DNA of 64,000 nucleotides from Prevotella sp. (GTDB taxonomy: Bacteria > Bacteroidota > Bacteroidia > Bacteroidales > Bacteroidaceae), in assembly GCA_017470345.1 (NCBI GenBank), contig JAFUEP010000030.1, forward strand, positions 62,001 to 126,000, given 5' to 3'. The notes beneath the pieces were generated by a model that ran no database searches, was not told the DNA's origin, and worked only from the letters and a program-made list of their open reading frames with translations. The position numbers were made by a program, and so were the translations under genes. Shown in pieces: positions 45,342 to 54,926 of the stretch (positions within the stretch are counted from its first letter, which is position 1; each line of letters opens with the position of its first letter).

Positions 45342-46023
45342 CGCCACCAACGGTCTGATCGTCGTTGTCGGCCTGGCCGGGGAGGTATTTCTTCAGGGCC
45401 CGCTCCACGCCGTTCTTCCACGTGTTGATGCTCTCGTCGTGAAGCTGAAGCGAGGCGACGAGCTTGATGACATTCTCGATAGGCATCCGATAGCGCAGCA
45501 CACCGGAGATGAGCTTCGCATAGTTCCAGTATTCCGGATTGAAGCGCTCCGAAAGGCCTTCGACGGTGATCTTATAGCCACGGGTGTTCTCGAACTGGAA
45601 GTCGTAGCGCTTCGTGCCGTCGCTGTTGGCCTGTTTGATGATACGTCCCTTGGAGACAGACTTCGGGATCATGATGCCCTCGTCGTCGTCCTGCAAGCCT
45701 GTAAATATTTCATAAGGATAGCCGTCAAGCAGACCCACGAGGGCCACCCACTTCTCCTTGTTGTTCTGAAAGCGAACCACGTCGCACTCCAGTACCTGCG
45801 GACGCACCTCGGTGACCTGAGGAGCTGCCGTGGCCAGCATGCGACCAGCCGGCAACAGTTCGCGCAGCTCGCCAAGCAGGCGCTGGATCTGCTGCGTCCC
45901 CACTCCGTCGGGGTGGCTCCGCTCACGCTCTGCCAACTGTGCGGCCACCTGCTGCTCGCCGCCACAGGCTTCCAAAAGAGCCTGCAAAGCCTCCTCTAAT
46001 GTGTTTGCATGTTGTTGTTCCAT
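45334..46023 (-). CDS. Stand-alone C-terminal domain of class II ribonucleotide reductase (NrdJ-like)
   Basis: The 229-residue protein matches the C-terminal part of the B12-dependent reductase of Bacteroidetes: RPQVLECDVVRFQNNKEKW, KRYDFQFENTRGYKITVEGL, FNPEYWNYAKLISGVLRYRM, and ESINTWKNGVERALKKY. The catalytic core is absent, and so is the cysteine-rich zinc end that normally follows. The N-terminal 75 residues are unique, and the gene has its own promoter, so it does not look like a simple truncation scar. No core reductase is adjacent. It may act with a reductase elsewhere, as the split NrdJa/NrdJb of pseudomonads does, or have another nucleotide-sensing role. Confidence 0.7.
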   Translation of the reverse strand: MEQQHANTLEEALQALLEACGGEQQVAAQLAERERSHPDGVGTQQIQRLLGELRELLPAGRMLATAAPQVTEVRPQVLECDVVRFQNNKEKWVALVGLLDGYPYEIFTGLQDDDEGIMIPKSVSKGRIIKQANSDGTKRYDFQFENTRGYKITVEGLSERFNPEYWNYAKLISGVLRYRMPIENVIKLVASLQLHDESINTWKNGVERALKKYLPGQADNDDQTVGGDE

Positions 46024-46049
46024 ACAATACTTTAAATGGTTTTATGGTG

Positions 46050-46080
46050 CAAAGATACTGAAAAGCAGGCAATTTACAAA
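46050..46080 (-). promoter_or_regulatory. Promoter of the nrdJ-like/folB/amidase/MCE operon
   Basis: On the minus strand, TTTG (46077-46080), 19 bp, TATCTTTG (46050-46057), 27 bp upstream of the first start codon. Confidence 0.7.
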
Positions 46081-46120
46081 AAAAATATAGACAAAATGAA
46101 TCCGTTTGTACTTTTTTTTG

Positions 46121-46128
46121 TAACTTTG
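46121..46128 (+). promoter_or_regulatory. -7 element of the M6 protease operon
   Basis: TAACTTTG is preceded directly by a T-rich tract, the same context as glnS (60441-60448). TTTG at 46105-46108 is too close for a standard -33 element. Confidence 0.55.
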
Positions 46129-46159
46129 CAGCCTAAATCTTAATAACTTAAGACATACA

Positions 46160-48274
46160 ATGAATAAAATATTTACTACGATAACTTTGCTTTTTGTAGC
46201 TTTAGGCATGACGGCCATCCCCGCAAAAAAGGGGATTTGGAACACATTGAAGCTGTCCGACGGAAAGGAAGTGAAAGCCCAGCTCATGGGCGATGAGCAC
46301 CTGCACTACTGGATGACTGACGACGGCGAGAAATACGTGGCCGACGGCGACATCTACGTGCCTGCCGACATGGAGCGGATGACGACCCATGCCCTCAGCC
46401 GCCGCGCCAGGGTCCACGCTGCAGCCAGAAGCCGGATGCGCAAGGTGGCGATGGGCGCCAGGACGCACTACACGGGCAAGAAGAAAGGACTCGTGATCCT
46501 CGTGGAATTCAAGAACACAGCTTTCAAGGCGGCCAACAACCTGGCAAAGTATAAGCGGCTGCTCAACGAGGATGGCTACAGCGAGGGCAGCTTCCGCGGC
46601 TCCGTCTCCGATTATTTCAAGGCACAGAGCAACGGCGTGTTCGAGCTCGACTTCGACGTCGTAGGCCCCTACCCGCTCCTCAACAACTACTCGTACTACG
46701 GACAGAACGACTATAACGGCGACGACCAGCACCCTGACGAGATGGTCGTGGAAGCCATCAAGGCTGCCGACAGCGAGGTCAACTTCAAGGACTACGACTG
46801 GGACGGCGACGGCCAGGTCGACCAGGTCTTCATCGTCTATGCCGGCAAGGGCGAGGCCGACGGAGGATCCTCGGCAACCGTCTGGCCACACATGTATCAG
46901 CTCAGCGAGACTGACATGCAGACGTCGCTCGACGGCGTACTCATCGACACCTACGCCTGCGCCAACGAAATCGACGCGAGCGGCAGCATCGAGGGCATCG
47001 GATGCTTCTGCCATGAGTTCTCCCACTGCCTGGGCTACCCCGACCTCTACGACACCGTCGGCAACAACTGGGGAATGGGCTCGTGGGACCTGATGTGTGC
47101 AGGCAACTACAACGGCGGCACCTTCTGTCCGGCCGGCTATTCGGCCTACGAGAAATGGATGGCCGGATGGCTCGAGCCGATCGAGCTTTCCGACAAGGAC
47201 TTGGACGTCAAGGGTCTCAAGCCGATGAGCCAGCACGGTGACGCTTACATTATATATAATAACGCGAAGGAAGACGAATACCTGCTGATTGAGAATCGGC
47301 AGCGCACCGACTGGGATGCCGAGCTCCCAGGCCGCGGACTGATGATCACGCGCGTCGACTTCGATGCCGACATCTGGGAGTTCAACATTCCCAACTCCAT
47401 CCTGACGGCCTCGTCGCCATACGTCATGTATTACGACTATCCGACCAACGACCACCAGCGCCTGACCATATTCCATGCTGACAACACGAGCTCGACGTAT
47501 AACGAGTCGACCGACCTCTATCCCTATGGCAGCAAGGACAGTCTGACCAACACATCGACCCCCAAGGCCATGTTCTACAACAACACGAGCAGCGGCAGCA
47601 AGATGCTCAACAAGGGCATCACCAAGATCAAGCAGAACAGCGACGGAACCATGGACTTCCACTTCCGTTCGACGGCCACCGAAGTCGATCAGCAGACGAC
47701 GCCCCAAGACGGGCTCCTCTTCTACGAGTCGTTCAACAAGTGCGACGGCAAGGGCGGCAACGACGGCACGTGGACAACCACCATCGCCAGCGCTGCCATC
47801 GCGACCGACAATGCCGGCTGGGACTACCTGAAGGGCTATGGCGGCTACCAGTGCGCCCGCTTCGGCAATGGCAGCACCCTCGGCATCGTCACCACGCCCA
47901 CCATCTCGCTGGGCGACGGCTATGCGAAGCTGACATTCAAGGCAGCCGGATGGAACACTGACGGCACCACACTCCAGCTCGAGGTGAGCGACGGCGCCAC
48001 CATTTCCCGATCGGCCGTCGAGCTGAAGCCGTTCGAATGGTCTGATTATACCTGTACGATCAAGGGAAAGGGCACGACGAAGCTGACCTTCACCCCCGTC
48101 CAGAGATTCCTGCTCGACGAAGTCAGAGTGGTCAACCTTGACCCCACAACGGGTATCGATGACATACAAAGTGACAAGGCTCCCGCCCGCTACTACGACC
48201 TGCAAGGACGCCTGGCGGAACATCCCACTAAGGGAATCTATATCTTAAACGGAAAGAAAATCATCATCAAATGA
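46160..48274 (+). CDS. Secreted M6-family metalloprotease, T9SS-tailed
   Basis: The 704-residue protein has a signal peptide (MNKIFTTITLLFVALGMTAI). The zinc motif HEFSHCLGYPDLYD begins at about residue 285. It is the M6 (immune inhibitor A-like) form of HExxHxxGxxD and is followed by the Met-turn-like GSWDLMCAG. The C-terminal part is a beta domain followed by a T9SS-type tail (YYDLQGRLAEHPTKGIYI). It is expected to be an exported endopeptidase, possibly acting on host or food proteins. It is the first gene of a four-gene operon, and its stop overlaps the nitroreductase start by 4 bp. Confidence 0.92.
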   Translation: MNKIFTTITLLFVALGMTAIPAKKGIWNTLKLSDGKEVKAQLMGDEHLHYWMTDDGEKYVADGDIYVPADMERMTTHALSRRARVHAAARSRMRKVAMGARTHYTGKKKGLVILVEFKNTAFKAANNLAKYKRLLNEDGYSEGSFRGSVSDYFKAQSNGVFELDFDVVGPYPLLNNYSYYGQNDYNGDDQHPDEMVVEAIKAADSEVNFKDYDWDGDGQVDQVFIVYAGKGEADGGSSATVWPHMYQLSETDMQTSLDGVLIDTYACANEIDASGSIEGIGCFCHEFSHCLGYPDLYDTVGNNWGMGSWDLMCAGNYNGGTFCPAGYSAYEKWMAGWLEPIELSDKDLDVKGLKPMSQHGDAYIIYNNAKEDEYLLIENRQRTDWDAELPGRGLMITRVDFDADIWEFNIPNSILTASSPYVMYYDYPTNDHQRLTIFHADNTSSTYNESTDLYPYGSKDSLTNTSTPKAMFYNNTSSGSKMLNKGITKIKQNSDGTMDFHFRSTATEVDQQTTPQDGLLFYESFNKCDGKGGNDGTWTTTIASAAIATDNAGWDYLKGYGGYQCARFGNGSTLGIVTTPTISLGDGYAKLTFKAAGWNTDGTTLQLEVSDGATISRSAVELKPFEWSDYTCTIKGKGTTKLTFTPVQRFLLDEVRVVNLDPTTGIDDIQSDKAPARYYDLQGRLAEHPTKGIYILNGKKIIIK

Positions 48275-49011
48275 AGAACTTATTGACTCGGCGCTCCATC
48301 CGCAAATACAGCGAGCGCCCCGTCGACGAACAGCTGCTGGGCCGTCTCCTCAACGAGGCGGCCCGCACGCAAACTATGGGCAACCTGCAGCTCTACAGCG
48401 TCGTCGTCACCCGTTCGCAGGAAATAAAGCAGAGGCTCGCCCCGGCCCACTTCTCGCAGCCGATGGTCACCGAGGCGCCCGTGGTGCTCACTGTCTGCGC
48501 CGACTTCAACCGCACGTCGCAGTGGGCCCGATGCCGCAAGGCTGAGCCGGGCTACGACAACCTTCTGTCGTTCCTCAACGCCGCCATCGACGCCTTGCTC
48601 TACACGCAGACGCTCTGCTGCCTCATGGACGAGGAGGGACTCGGCTATTGCTATCTGGGCACCACCGTCTACCAGCCCCAGCAGATCATCGACACGCTGC
48701 AACTGCCACGCCTCGTGATGCCCATTGCCACGCTTACTGTGGGCTGGCCGGCTGAGGAGCCGCCGCTGAGCGACCGCCTGCCGATGGAGAGCTTTGTCCA
48801 CCAGGAGACCTACAGGGACTATTCGCCTGCCGACATCGACCGGTTCTATGCCTACAAAGAGTCGCTGGCCGAGAACCGACACTTCTGCGAAATCAACCAT
48901 AAGGAGACGCTGGCACAAATATTCACTGACATACGCTACACGAGGCGCGACAACGAAGCCATGTCGGCAACGCTGCTCGACACGCTCCGCCGTCAGGGTT
49001 TCCTCGACTAA
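48271..49011 (+). CDS. Nitroreductase family protein
   Basis: The 246-residue cytoplasmic flavoprotein begins LLTRRSIRKYSERPVDEQLL, the FMN-binding N-terminus of the family. It also has AARTQTMGNLQLYSVVV and GLGYCYLGTTVYQPQQII. Length and arrangement resemble the NfsA-like branch of NAD(P)H-dependent FMN reductases. Its stop is followed after 13 bp by the GH2 gene. The link between this redox enzyme and exported hydrolases is not obvious. Confidence 0.88.
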   Translation: MKNLLTRRSIRKYSERPVDEQLLGRLLNEAARTQTMGNLQLYSVVVTRSQEIKQRLAPAHFSQPMVTEAPVVLTVCADFNRTSQWARCRKAEPGYDNLLSFLNAAIDALLYTQTLCCLMDEEGLGYCYLGTTVYQPQQIIDTLQLPRLVMPIATLTVGWPAEEPPLSDRLPMESFVHQETYRDYSPADIDRFYAYKESLAENRHFCEINHKETLAQIFTDIRYTRRDNEAMSATLLDTLRRQGFLD

Positions 49012-49024
49012 GCCCCACCCTACT

Positions 49025-51526
49025 ATGCACAAAAGACTAAACCTAATGACATTGCTGGCCCTGATTGCCAGCGTCCCGCTCGTCGCTCAGATATCGTTCG
49101 GACAGGCCGAGCTGATGAACGACGACTGGCTGTTCCTGCGAGTCGACACAGCCTGGAACATCACGGAGTCGGCTGAGATGAACCGCAATGACTATGACGA
49201 CTCCCAGTGGCGCCGCCTCTCGCTGCCTCACGACTGGTCCGTCGAGCTGCCCATGTCGCCTGACAAAGGCTCTTGCCAGGGCTATCTGCCTGGCGGCATC
49301 GGATGGTACAGGCGCCATCTGACTCTCCAGCCAAGAGAAGGCGAGGTGGCCTACATCTACTTCGAGGGAGCCTACAACCACTCCGAGGTCTATCTCAACG
49401 GCCATCTCTTAGGGCGCAGGCCCAGCGGCTTCGCCTCTTTCTATTATAACCTCACGCCTCATCTCCGCTCCGACGGCGACAACGTGTTGGCCGTCCGCAT
49501 CGACCACAGCGAAGATGCCGACTCGCGCTGGTACACCGGCTCGGGCATCAATCGCGACGTGTGGCTCATCCGCGCGCCTGAAGTGCACCTCGCCCCGTGG
49601 GGAACGACCTATCGTCTGAAAAGCATTGACAAGAAGCGGGCCGTCGTTGAGGTCGACGTCGAGACCACTGACGAACGCGCCACGAAGAGCGACATCAAAC
49701 TGAAGGCCGTCGTGGAGCTGAAAGACGCCGATGGCAACACCGTCGCCACCACATCGACCCCCATCCATGCTCAGGAAAAGAAGACCGTCCTCCTGAAGGT
49801 CAGCAACCCTCAGCGCTGGACCCTCGACCGCCCCTATCTCTACAAGCTCGTCACCCGCCTTGAGAACACAGCAGCGGAAGCAAATTTTTCACCTTTCACT
49901 CTTCACTCTTCCCTTCTTGACATTTCGGAGGTCAAGACGGGCCTGCGCACGCTCGAGTTCTCACCCGAGAAGGGCTTCGCCCTCAACGGCAAGTGGATGA
50001 AGGTGAAGGGCGTCTGCCTGCACGACGATGCCGGATGTCTCGGCACGGCCGTTCCACGCGAGGTGTGGCGCGAGCGCCTCGTCGAACTCAAGCGGCTGGG
50101 CGCTAATGCCATCCGCATGAGCCACAACCCACACGCCCCGATGGTCTACGACCTGTGCGACGAGCTGGGCCTGCTCATCATGGACGAAGCCTCCGACGAG
50201 TGGGAGTTTCCCAAGCGCAAGTGGTTGAAGGGCTGGAACAAGGGCGTGCCCGGATTCCAGGGAACCTACACCTACTTCGAGGAGTGGATCGAGCGCGACG
50301 TCGCCGACATGGTCAGGCGCGACCGCTGCCATCCCTCCGTCTTCATGTGGAGCATCGGCAATGAGGTCGACTATCCCAACGACCCTTACTCCCACCCCAT
50401 CCTCGATGGTGGCACAGGCGGATTCACCCAGCCCATGTACGGCGGCTATAAGCCCCAGCAGCCCAACGCCGAGCGCATCGGGCGCATCGCCCAGCGGCTG
50501 GCGGCCGTCGTCCGCAGCATCGACACCAGCCGCCCCACAACAGGAGCCCTGGCCGGCGTCGTCATGTCGAACGAGACGGCCTACCCATCGGCCATCGACG
50601 TCGTAGGCTACAACTACACTGAGAGCCGCTACGAGGAAGACCATCAGCGCTATCCCGACCGCATCATCTACGGATCAGAGAACCGCCACGACCTGGCAGC
50701 ATGGCAGGCCGTCGCACAGAACGACCACATCTTCGGACAGTTCCTATGGACAGGCATCGACTACCTGGGCGAGAGCGGACCGTGGCCCGCACGCGGATCC
50801 TCAGCCGGACTGCTCGACCTGAAGGGAGAACGCAAGCCCATCGGCTGGTATCGGGCGATGCTCTGGAGCGAGGAACCCATGTGCTACGTCGGAACCTATC
50901 CCCTGCAGCGCCCCGGGCGCCAAGGAAGACGGCAGCAGGAGTGGGTGTCGCCCTATGCACCGAGCCTATGGAACTATGAGGAAGGACAGCCCGTGCGCGT
51001 CGTCTGCTATTCCAACGCCCCAGACGTGACGCTCTCCCTCAACGGGCTGACTATCGCAGAAGCCGCCAAGACCGATTCCGCCACAGGGATCAGATATTGG
51101 GACATCGACTATCAGCCCGGCACGCTCAGGGCTGAGGCCATGTCTGACGACGGCGTCGTCACAGCCGTCCACGAACTGAAGACCTGCGGGCAGCCACAGG
51201 CCCTGCGGCTCAACGTGACACGGCATAAAGGCGACCGCGTGGCCATCATCAACATTGAGGCCGTCGATGCCGACGGCCATCCTGCCCTGTTGGCCGATGG
51301 CGACATCATGCTCAGCATCGAGGGACCGGCCCGCCTCCTTGGCATGGAGAACGGCGACCTGGGCCACGACCTGCCCGTGGCCGGTGCCACAGACCACCGT
51401 CGGTCCGGCCACCTGCGACTCAACTTGGGCCGACTGACCGCCTACGTCGCACTGGACGGGACGACGGCTCCCGTCACCATCCGGGCCACGTCGCCATTGC
51501 TCAGGCCTGCCGAAGCCAACCTATGA
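49025..51526 (+). CDS. Glycoside hydrolase family 2 enzyme (beta-galactosidase-like)
   Basis: The 833-residue exported enzyme has the signal MHKRLNLMTLLALIASVPLV. It has the GH2 order: jelly-roll sugar-binding domain (LPHDWSVELP, WYRRHLTL, YTGSGINRDVWL), Ig-like domain, TIM barrel and C-terminal beta domain. The acid/base is E447 in WSIGNEVDYPND and the nucleophile is E552 in YGSENRHD. An earlier in-frame reading overlaps the nitroreductase and was rejected. A short low-complexity stretch (ANFSPFTLHSSLLD), coded by a TTTCACTCTTCACTC-type simple repeat, lies in the Ig-like domain. The natural substrate is unknown. Confidence 0.92.
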   Translation: MHKRLNLMTLLALIASVPLVAQISFGQAELMNDDWLFLRVDTAWNITESAEMNRNDYDDSQWRRLSLPHDWSVELPMSPDKGSCQGYLPGGIGWYRRHLTLQPREGEVAYIYFEGAYNHSEVYLNGHLLGRRPSGFASFYYNLTPHLRSDGDNVLAVRIDHSEDADSRWYTGSGINRDVWLIRAPEVHLAPWGTTYRLKSIDKKRAVVEVDVETTDERATKSDIKLKAVVELKDADGNTVATTSTPIHAQEKKTVLLKVSNPQRWTLDRPYLYKLVTRLENTAAEANFSPFTLHSSLLDISEVKTGLRTLEFSPEKGFALNGKWMKVKGVCLHDDAGCLGTAVPREVWRERLVELKRLGANAIRMSHNPHAPMVYDLCDELGLLIMDEASDEWEFPKRKWLKGWNKGVPGFQGTYTYFEEWIERDVADMVRRDRCHPSVFMWSIGNEVDYPNDPYSHPILDGGTGGFTQPMYGGYKPQQPNAERIGRIAQRLAAVVRSIDTSRPTTGALAGVVMSNETAYPSAIDVVGYNYTESRYEEDHQRYPDRIIYGSENRHDLAAWQAVAQNDHIFGQFLWTGIDYLGESGPWPARGSSAGLLDLKGERKPIGWYRAMLWSEEPMCYVGTYPLQRPGRQGRRQQEWVSPYAPSLWNYEEGQPVRVVCYSNAPDVTLSLNGLTIAEAAKTDSATGIRYWDIDYQPGTLRAEAMSDDGVVTAVHELKTCGQPQALRLNVTRHKGDRVAIINIEAVDADGHPALLADGDIMLSIEGPARLLGMENGDLGHDLPVAGATDHRRSGHLRLNLGRLTAYVALDGTTAPVTIRATSPLLRPAEANL

Positions 51527-51657
51527 AAATATTCTTCAAGGTTCAGAATAAGCAAGAAGAGAGCGAAAAGGATGATCAGAGAAGGGAGACCTACGGATAT
51601 TGCCGATATAATAGAAAGCAGATGAGTGATAGCATAAGAACAAAGACTGTAGAGGCA

Positions 51658-54483
51658 ATGAAAGACAAAACGACTTTTCTCAGATTGCTGGCACTGTTCT
51701 TTCTGCCAACGGTGTGCAGCATGGCTTGGTCTGCCAATACGATACAGACCATCAGTCAGCTAAACAGAACGACGACGATCTCCGGAAACATAGACTATAC
51801 CATCACCGGCAACACGCCATTTGGCACAAACGGTGCTGTCAACATCACGAATATCGAGCATGCCGTGCTCATCCTGTCCAAGGTGCGCCCCTCAGCTGCC
51901 ATGACCTTGCTGCCGGACCATGTGAAGATCAACGGCGCACAAGCCGTCGACGGACAGAACTGTCAGGTGAAGATGTACGGCCAAGGCACTATCATTATGC
52001 CTTATGCCAGCGACATCAAGCCGCTGACCGTCTATTCTGGGCAGAACTTCTCAGGTGAGGCCGTCAATGACTTCGGGCTGGAGGACACCAATGGCTTTAT
52101 GAACACGCTGACCGACGCGAAGCTCAACAACCGCATACGCTCGTTCCGGCTGAAACGTGGCTACATGGTCACCTTCTCGCTGCGCCCCGGCGGATATGGC
52201 TACAGCCGTTGTTTCATTGCTGCCGACCAGGATCTGGAGATAGCCAGCCTGCCAGCCGTCATGGATGAGAAGATTTCATCTTACCGGCTGTTTAAGTGGA
52301 ACGACACGAGCAAAAAGGCCTTGGCCACTGCCGACGGCGATTTCACGATCTGTTCGACTCTCAACGTGACGAGCACCTATACCTGGGGCGTCGGTCAGGA
52401 CATGGCACCGGACGTAGAGAGCGTTCCCCACCATATCAAGGAGAACTGGCCGACCGCCTCGGAGTTGGGAGTGGCTACCTGGTCGCCACACATGAAGACC
52501 AACAATGAGCCGCAAAACACGAATGACGACCCATGGGTGAAGCAGAGTGTCAGCGAAATCCTTGCCAACTGGGAGGGACTGATGGCCACGGGCATGCGCC
52601 TCTGTTCACCCTCTTCATGGGACGGCAGCGACTACTGGAACGGTACCGGCTTTCTGAAGGAGTTCTTCGACAGCATCGATGCACGCGGCTGGCGATGCGA
52701 CATCATTGACCTGCACGGCTATTGGCTGCTGAGCAATTTCCAGACTAACATCCCCAATTGGTACAATGCCGTCAAACGGCCTGTATGGGTGTCAGAGTGG
52801 GTATGGGGCGCCTCATGGAACACCAATGGTGCCTTTGCCGACGGCGTCACGGAGGCCGAGAACGCTGCCAACGTCAAGAGTATCTGCGAATATATGAACG
52901 GCCTGCCCTATGTGGAGCGCTACTACTATTGGAACAATGAGGCCGACATCTCGAAGCTCTACAAGAACGGGACACTCACCGCGGCTGGCGAATACTATGC
53001 TGCGATGGACCCCGGGCTTGGCTACACTGGAGCAGCCGGCTATGTGCCTGCCGAGCCGACCATCAAGGCCCCCGTCCTGACTAATGTCACAGCCGCAGGC
53101 AAGGTCAATCTGAGGTGGAGCAATGACTACGGCGATCTGTATCAGAGCATGACGCTGGAATACAGCAGCGACGGCGGCTCGTGGCAGACCGTGGCTACCT
53201 TCGGCCAGAATGACGTTCTCGTGACATACACCCACGAGGCAAGCATGGGCGGAGGGCTTTATCGTGTCCGGGCCGTTGACTATCTGGGCAGTGAGCATAT
53301 CTCAGGAGTGGCAAACGTGACGAGCGGCAACGTGTTCTACCTCTACAATGTGGGTGCACAACAATGGCTCACGTCGGGCAATGCTTGGGGCACGCACGCC
53401 TCACTGGTCTCCTATGGCGGCATCGATGTGATGACGACGGAGGGAGCCGACGGCCAATACACCATCGACACGCAGCTTGTCAATGGGGATAACCACTTCA
53501 TGAATATGCTCGACAACGGTCCCTGGATGGATCAGACTCAAGGCCAATGGACTTTCACCGAGTGCGGCGCCGACGGTGCTTTCCTGCTGACCTGCAACGG
53601 TAAGAATCTGGCCTACGATGGCACAACGACGTCACTCGTTGGCAGCGACGCCACTGACGCGGGCGCCCAGTGGCTGTTCATGACCCGCGACGACCGTATG
53701 GAACAACTCAGCAAGGCAACGCCGGCGAGTCCCGTCGACGCTTCATTCCTCATCGTCGACAACGACTTCGCCCGCTATAATGACACGCGACGTGCCTATT
53801 GGCAGGGAGGGCCTGTGGTGGGAGGCCATTTTGACGGGACAAGGGGAAACCAATGCGCAGAGAAATATAACACCACCTTCGATGTCTTCCAAACCATCAG
53901 CGGTGCTCCAGCAGGAGTCTATAGGCTGGAGGTGCAGGGCTTCTATCGCAACGGAGGCTATGCCGATGCTGCCACGAGGCACAACAATGGGACTGAAAGT
54001 CTCGATGCCGTGCTCTATGCCAACAACGCGAGCGTGCCCCTGCAGTCGATCTTCTCAGAAGCAGGAAAGCTTGACGTCGGCGTGACGACCAGCGGTATTG
54101 ACGGTAAGTTCCCGAACAATATGGATGACGCCGCTCTGTTCTTCCTGACAGACACGCTCTATGTGAATGCGTTGGAGTTCACACTCGATGAAGGACAGGA
54201 CCTACGCATAGGCATACGAAAGTCCAAGACTACGGCGAGCGACTGGACCATCTTCGACAACTTCCGCCTCGTCTACCTTGGGCCATCTCCCGTGCCCTAC
54301 GATGTCAATGGCGACCGCAAGGTCAACGGCGACGATGTTGTCTGCATCGTCCGTCATCTGATCGGCCTGACGCCCGACGACTACCATGCCGATGTCAGCG
54401 ACATCGATGGCAATGGTGTGGTGAACATCGCTGACGTGGCCTGCCTCATCAGTATACTCGTGAAGAGTACCAGTAGCTTTTAA
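51658..54483 (+). CDS. Secreted glycoside hydrolase (GH128-like catalytic core) with dockerin
   Basis: The 941-residue protein has a signal peptide at MKDKTTFLRLLALFFLPTVC. Another in-frame ATG at 51523 overlaps the GH2 stop (ATGA) but would precede the signal by 45 residues. A beta-rich N-terminal domain is followed by a TIM-barrel-like core. WSPHMKTNNEP carries a clan GH-A type acid/base (E284) and VWVSEWVWG a nucleophile (E380). An FN3-like domain, a fascin/ricin-like region and a galactose-binding-like domain (APAGVYRLEVQGFY) follow. The end is a dockerin with DVNGDRKVNGDD and DIDGNGVVNIAD. The family call rests on the core motifs. A beta-1,3-glucan substrate is only a guess. Confidence 0.75.
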   Translation: MKDKTTFLRLLALFFLPTVCSMAWSANTIQTISQLNRTTTISGNIDYTITGNTPFGTNGAVNITNIEHAVLILSKVRPSAAMTLLPDHVKINGAQAVDGQNCQVKMYGQGTIIMPYASDIKPLTVYSGQNFSGEAVNDFGLEDTNGFMNTLTDAKLNNRIRSFRLKRGYMVTFSLRPGGYGYSRCFIAADQDLEIASLPAVMDEKISSYRLFKWNDTSKKALATADGDFTICSTLNVTSTYTWGVGQDMAPDVESVPHHIKENWPTASELGVATWSPHMKTNNEPQNTNDDPWVKQSVSEILANWEGLMATGMRLCSPSSWDGSDYWNGTGFLKEFFDSIDARGWRCDIIDLHGYWLLSNFQTNIPNWYNAVKRPVWVSEWVWGASWNTNGAFADGVTEAENAANVKSICEYMNGLPYVERYYYWNNEADISKLYKNGTLTAAGEYYAAMDPGLGYTGAAGYVPAEPTIKAPVLTNVTAAGKVNLRWSNDYGDLYQSMTLEYSSDGGSWQTVATFGQNDVLVTYTHEASMGGGLYRVRAVDYLGSEHISGVANVTSGNVFYLYNVGAQQWLTSGNAWGTHASLVSYGGIDVMTTEGADGQYTIDTQLVNGDNHFMNMLDNGPWMDQTQGQWTFTECGADGAFLLTCNGKNLAYDGTTTSLVGSDATDAGAQWLFMTRDDRMEQLSKATPASPVDASFLIVDNDFARYNDTRRAYWQGGPVVGGHFDGTRGNQCAEKYNTTFDVFQTISGAPAGVYRLEVQGFYRNGGYADAATRHNNGTESLDAVLYANNASVPLQSIFSEAGKLDVGVTTSGIDGKFPNNMDDAALFFLTDTLYVNALEFTLDEGQDLRIGIRKSKTTASDWTIFDNFRLVYLGPSPVPYDVNGDRKVNGDDVVCIVRHLIGLTPDDYHADVSDIDGNGVVNIADVACLISILVKSTSSF

Positions 54484-54549
54484 AGAAGCGGTACTTTGAC
54501 ACAAGAGAAGCGGTGCTTTGACACAAGAGAAGCGGTACTTTTCCTTGGG
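54484..54549 (+). repeat. 22-bp tandem repeat (AGAAGCGGTnCTTTGACACAAG)
   Basis: Units start at 54484, 54506 and 54528. The first two differ at one base, and the third diverges after CTTT. The core AGAAGCGGTnCTTT is the same as in the cluster at 42623-42701. Confidence 0.75.
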
Positions 54550-54568
54550 AGAAGTACCGCTTCTTAAT
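54528..54568 (+). terminator. Terminator of the M6/GH2 operon
   Basis: AGAAGCGGTACTT (54528-54540) and AAGTACCGCTTCT (54552-54564) form a perfect 13-bp stem with an 11-nt loop, followed by TAATTT. The repeat unit itself supplies the first arm. Confidence 0.75.
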
Positions 54569-54626
54569 TTCGAGGAACTCGACGGCAGGTTCACGCTGCT
54601 TTCCTCAGTCTGTCGCACAAGAGCGC

Positions 54627-54926
54627 TTAGTCGCCGTAGACCCTTGTAGTGTGCTTGATGACAAGACCCAGGAAGATGCTCTTGTCGATATACTCCACCT
54701 GAGTGACGTTCTTGATGCCGCCATTCTCGGCAGCCTTCTTGATGTTGTTCTGCTCGCCCTGCGACGACCACAGGCCGAGGATATAGGTGCTGGTGGCCTC
54801 GCCCATCTTCTGTCCGATGGGGGCCTTGTCGGCCAAGGCAGCGCCGCTGTTGATTGTTGCGCAACTGCCTAATGTGAACACTGCGAGAGCTGCTGCAGCA
54901 GCCATTCCCATAAAATGCTTTTTCAT
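54627..54926 (-). CDS. TRL-like family lipoprotein
   Basis: The 99-residue protein has a lipoprotein signal (AAALAVFTLGSC). The mature part has GATSTYILGLWSSQGEQN-like sequence (here GEATSTYILGLWSSQGEQNN) and ends SIFLGLVIKHTTRVYGD, matching the TRL-like family of small bacterial lipoproteins. The family name comes from proteins first noted near tRNA-Leu genes, but no tRNA is seen here. The function is unknown. It is a single gene on the minus strand. Confidence 0.8.
   Translation of the reverse strand: MKKHFMGMAAAAALAVFTLGSCATINSGAALADKAPIGQKMGEATSTYILGLWSSQGEQNNIKKAAENGGIKNVTQVEYIDKSIFLGLVIKHTTRVYGD

Noticed and set aside
54627-54926. tRNA gene near the TRL-like lipoprotein
   Set aside because: The family name hints at a tRNA neighbour, but no cloverleaf was recognised in the flanks. 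I saw no tRNA or rRNA gene anywhere in the window.
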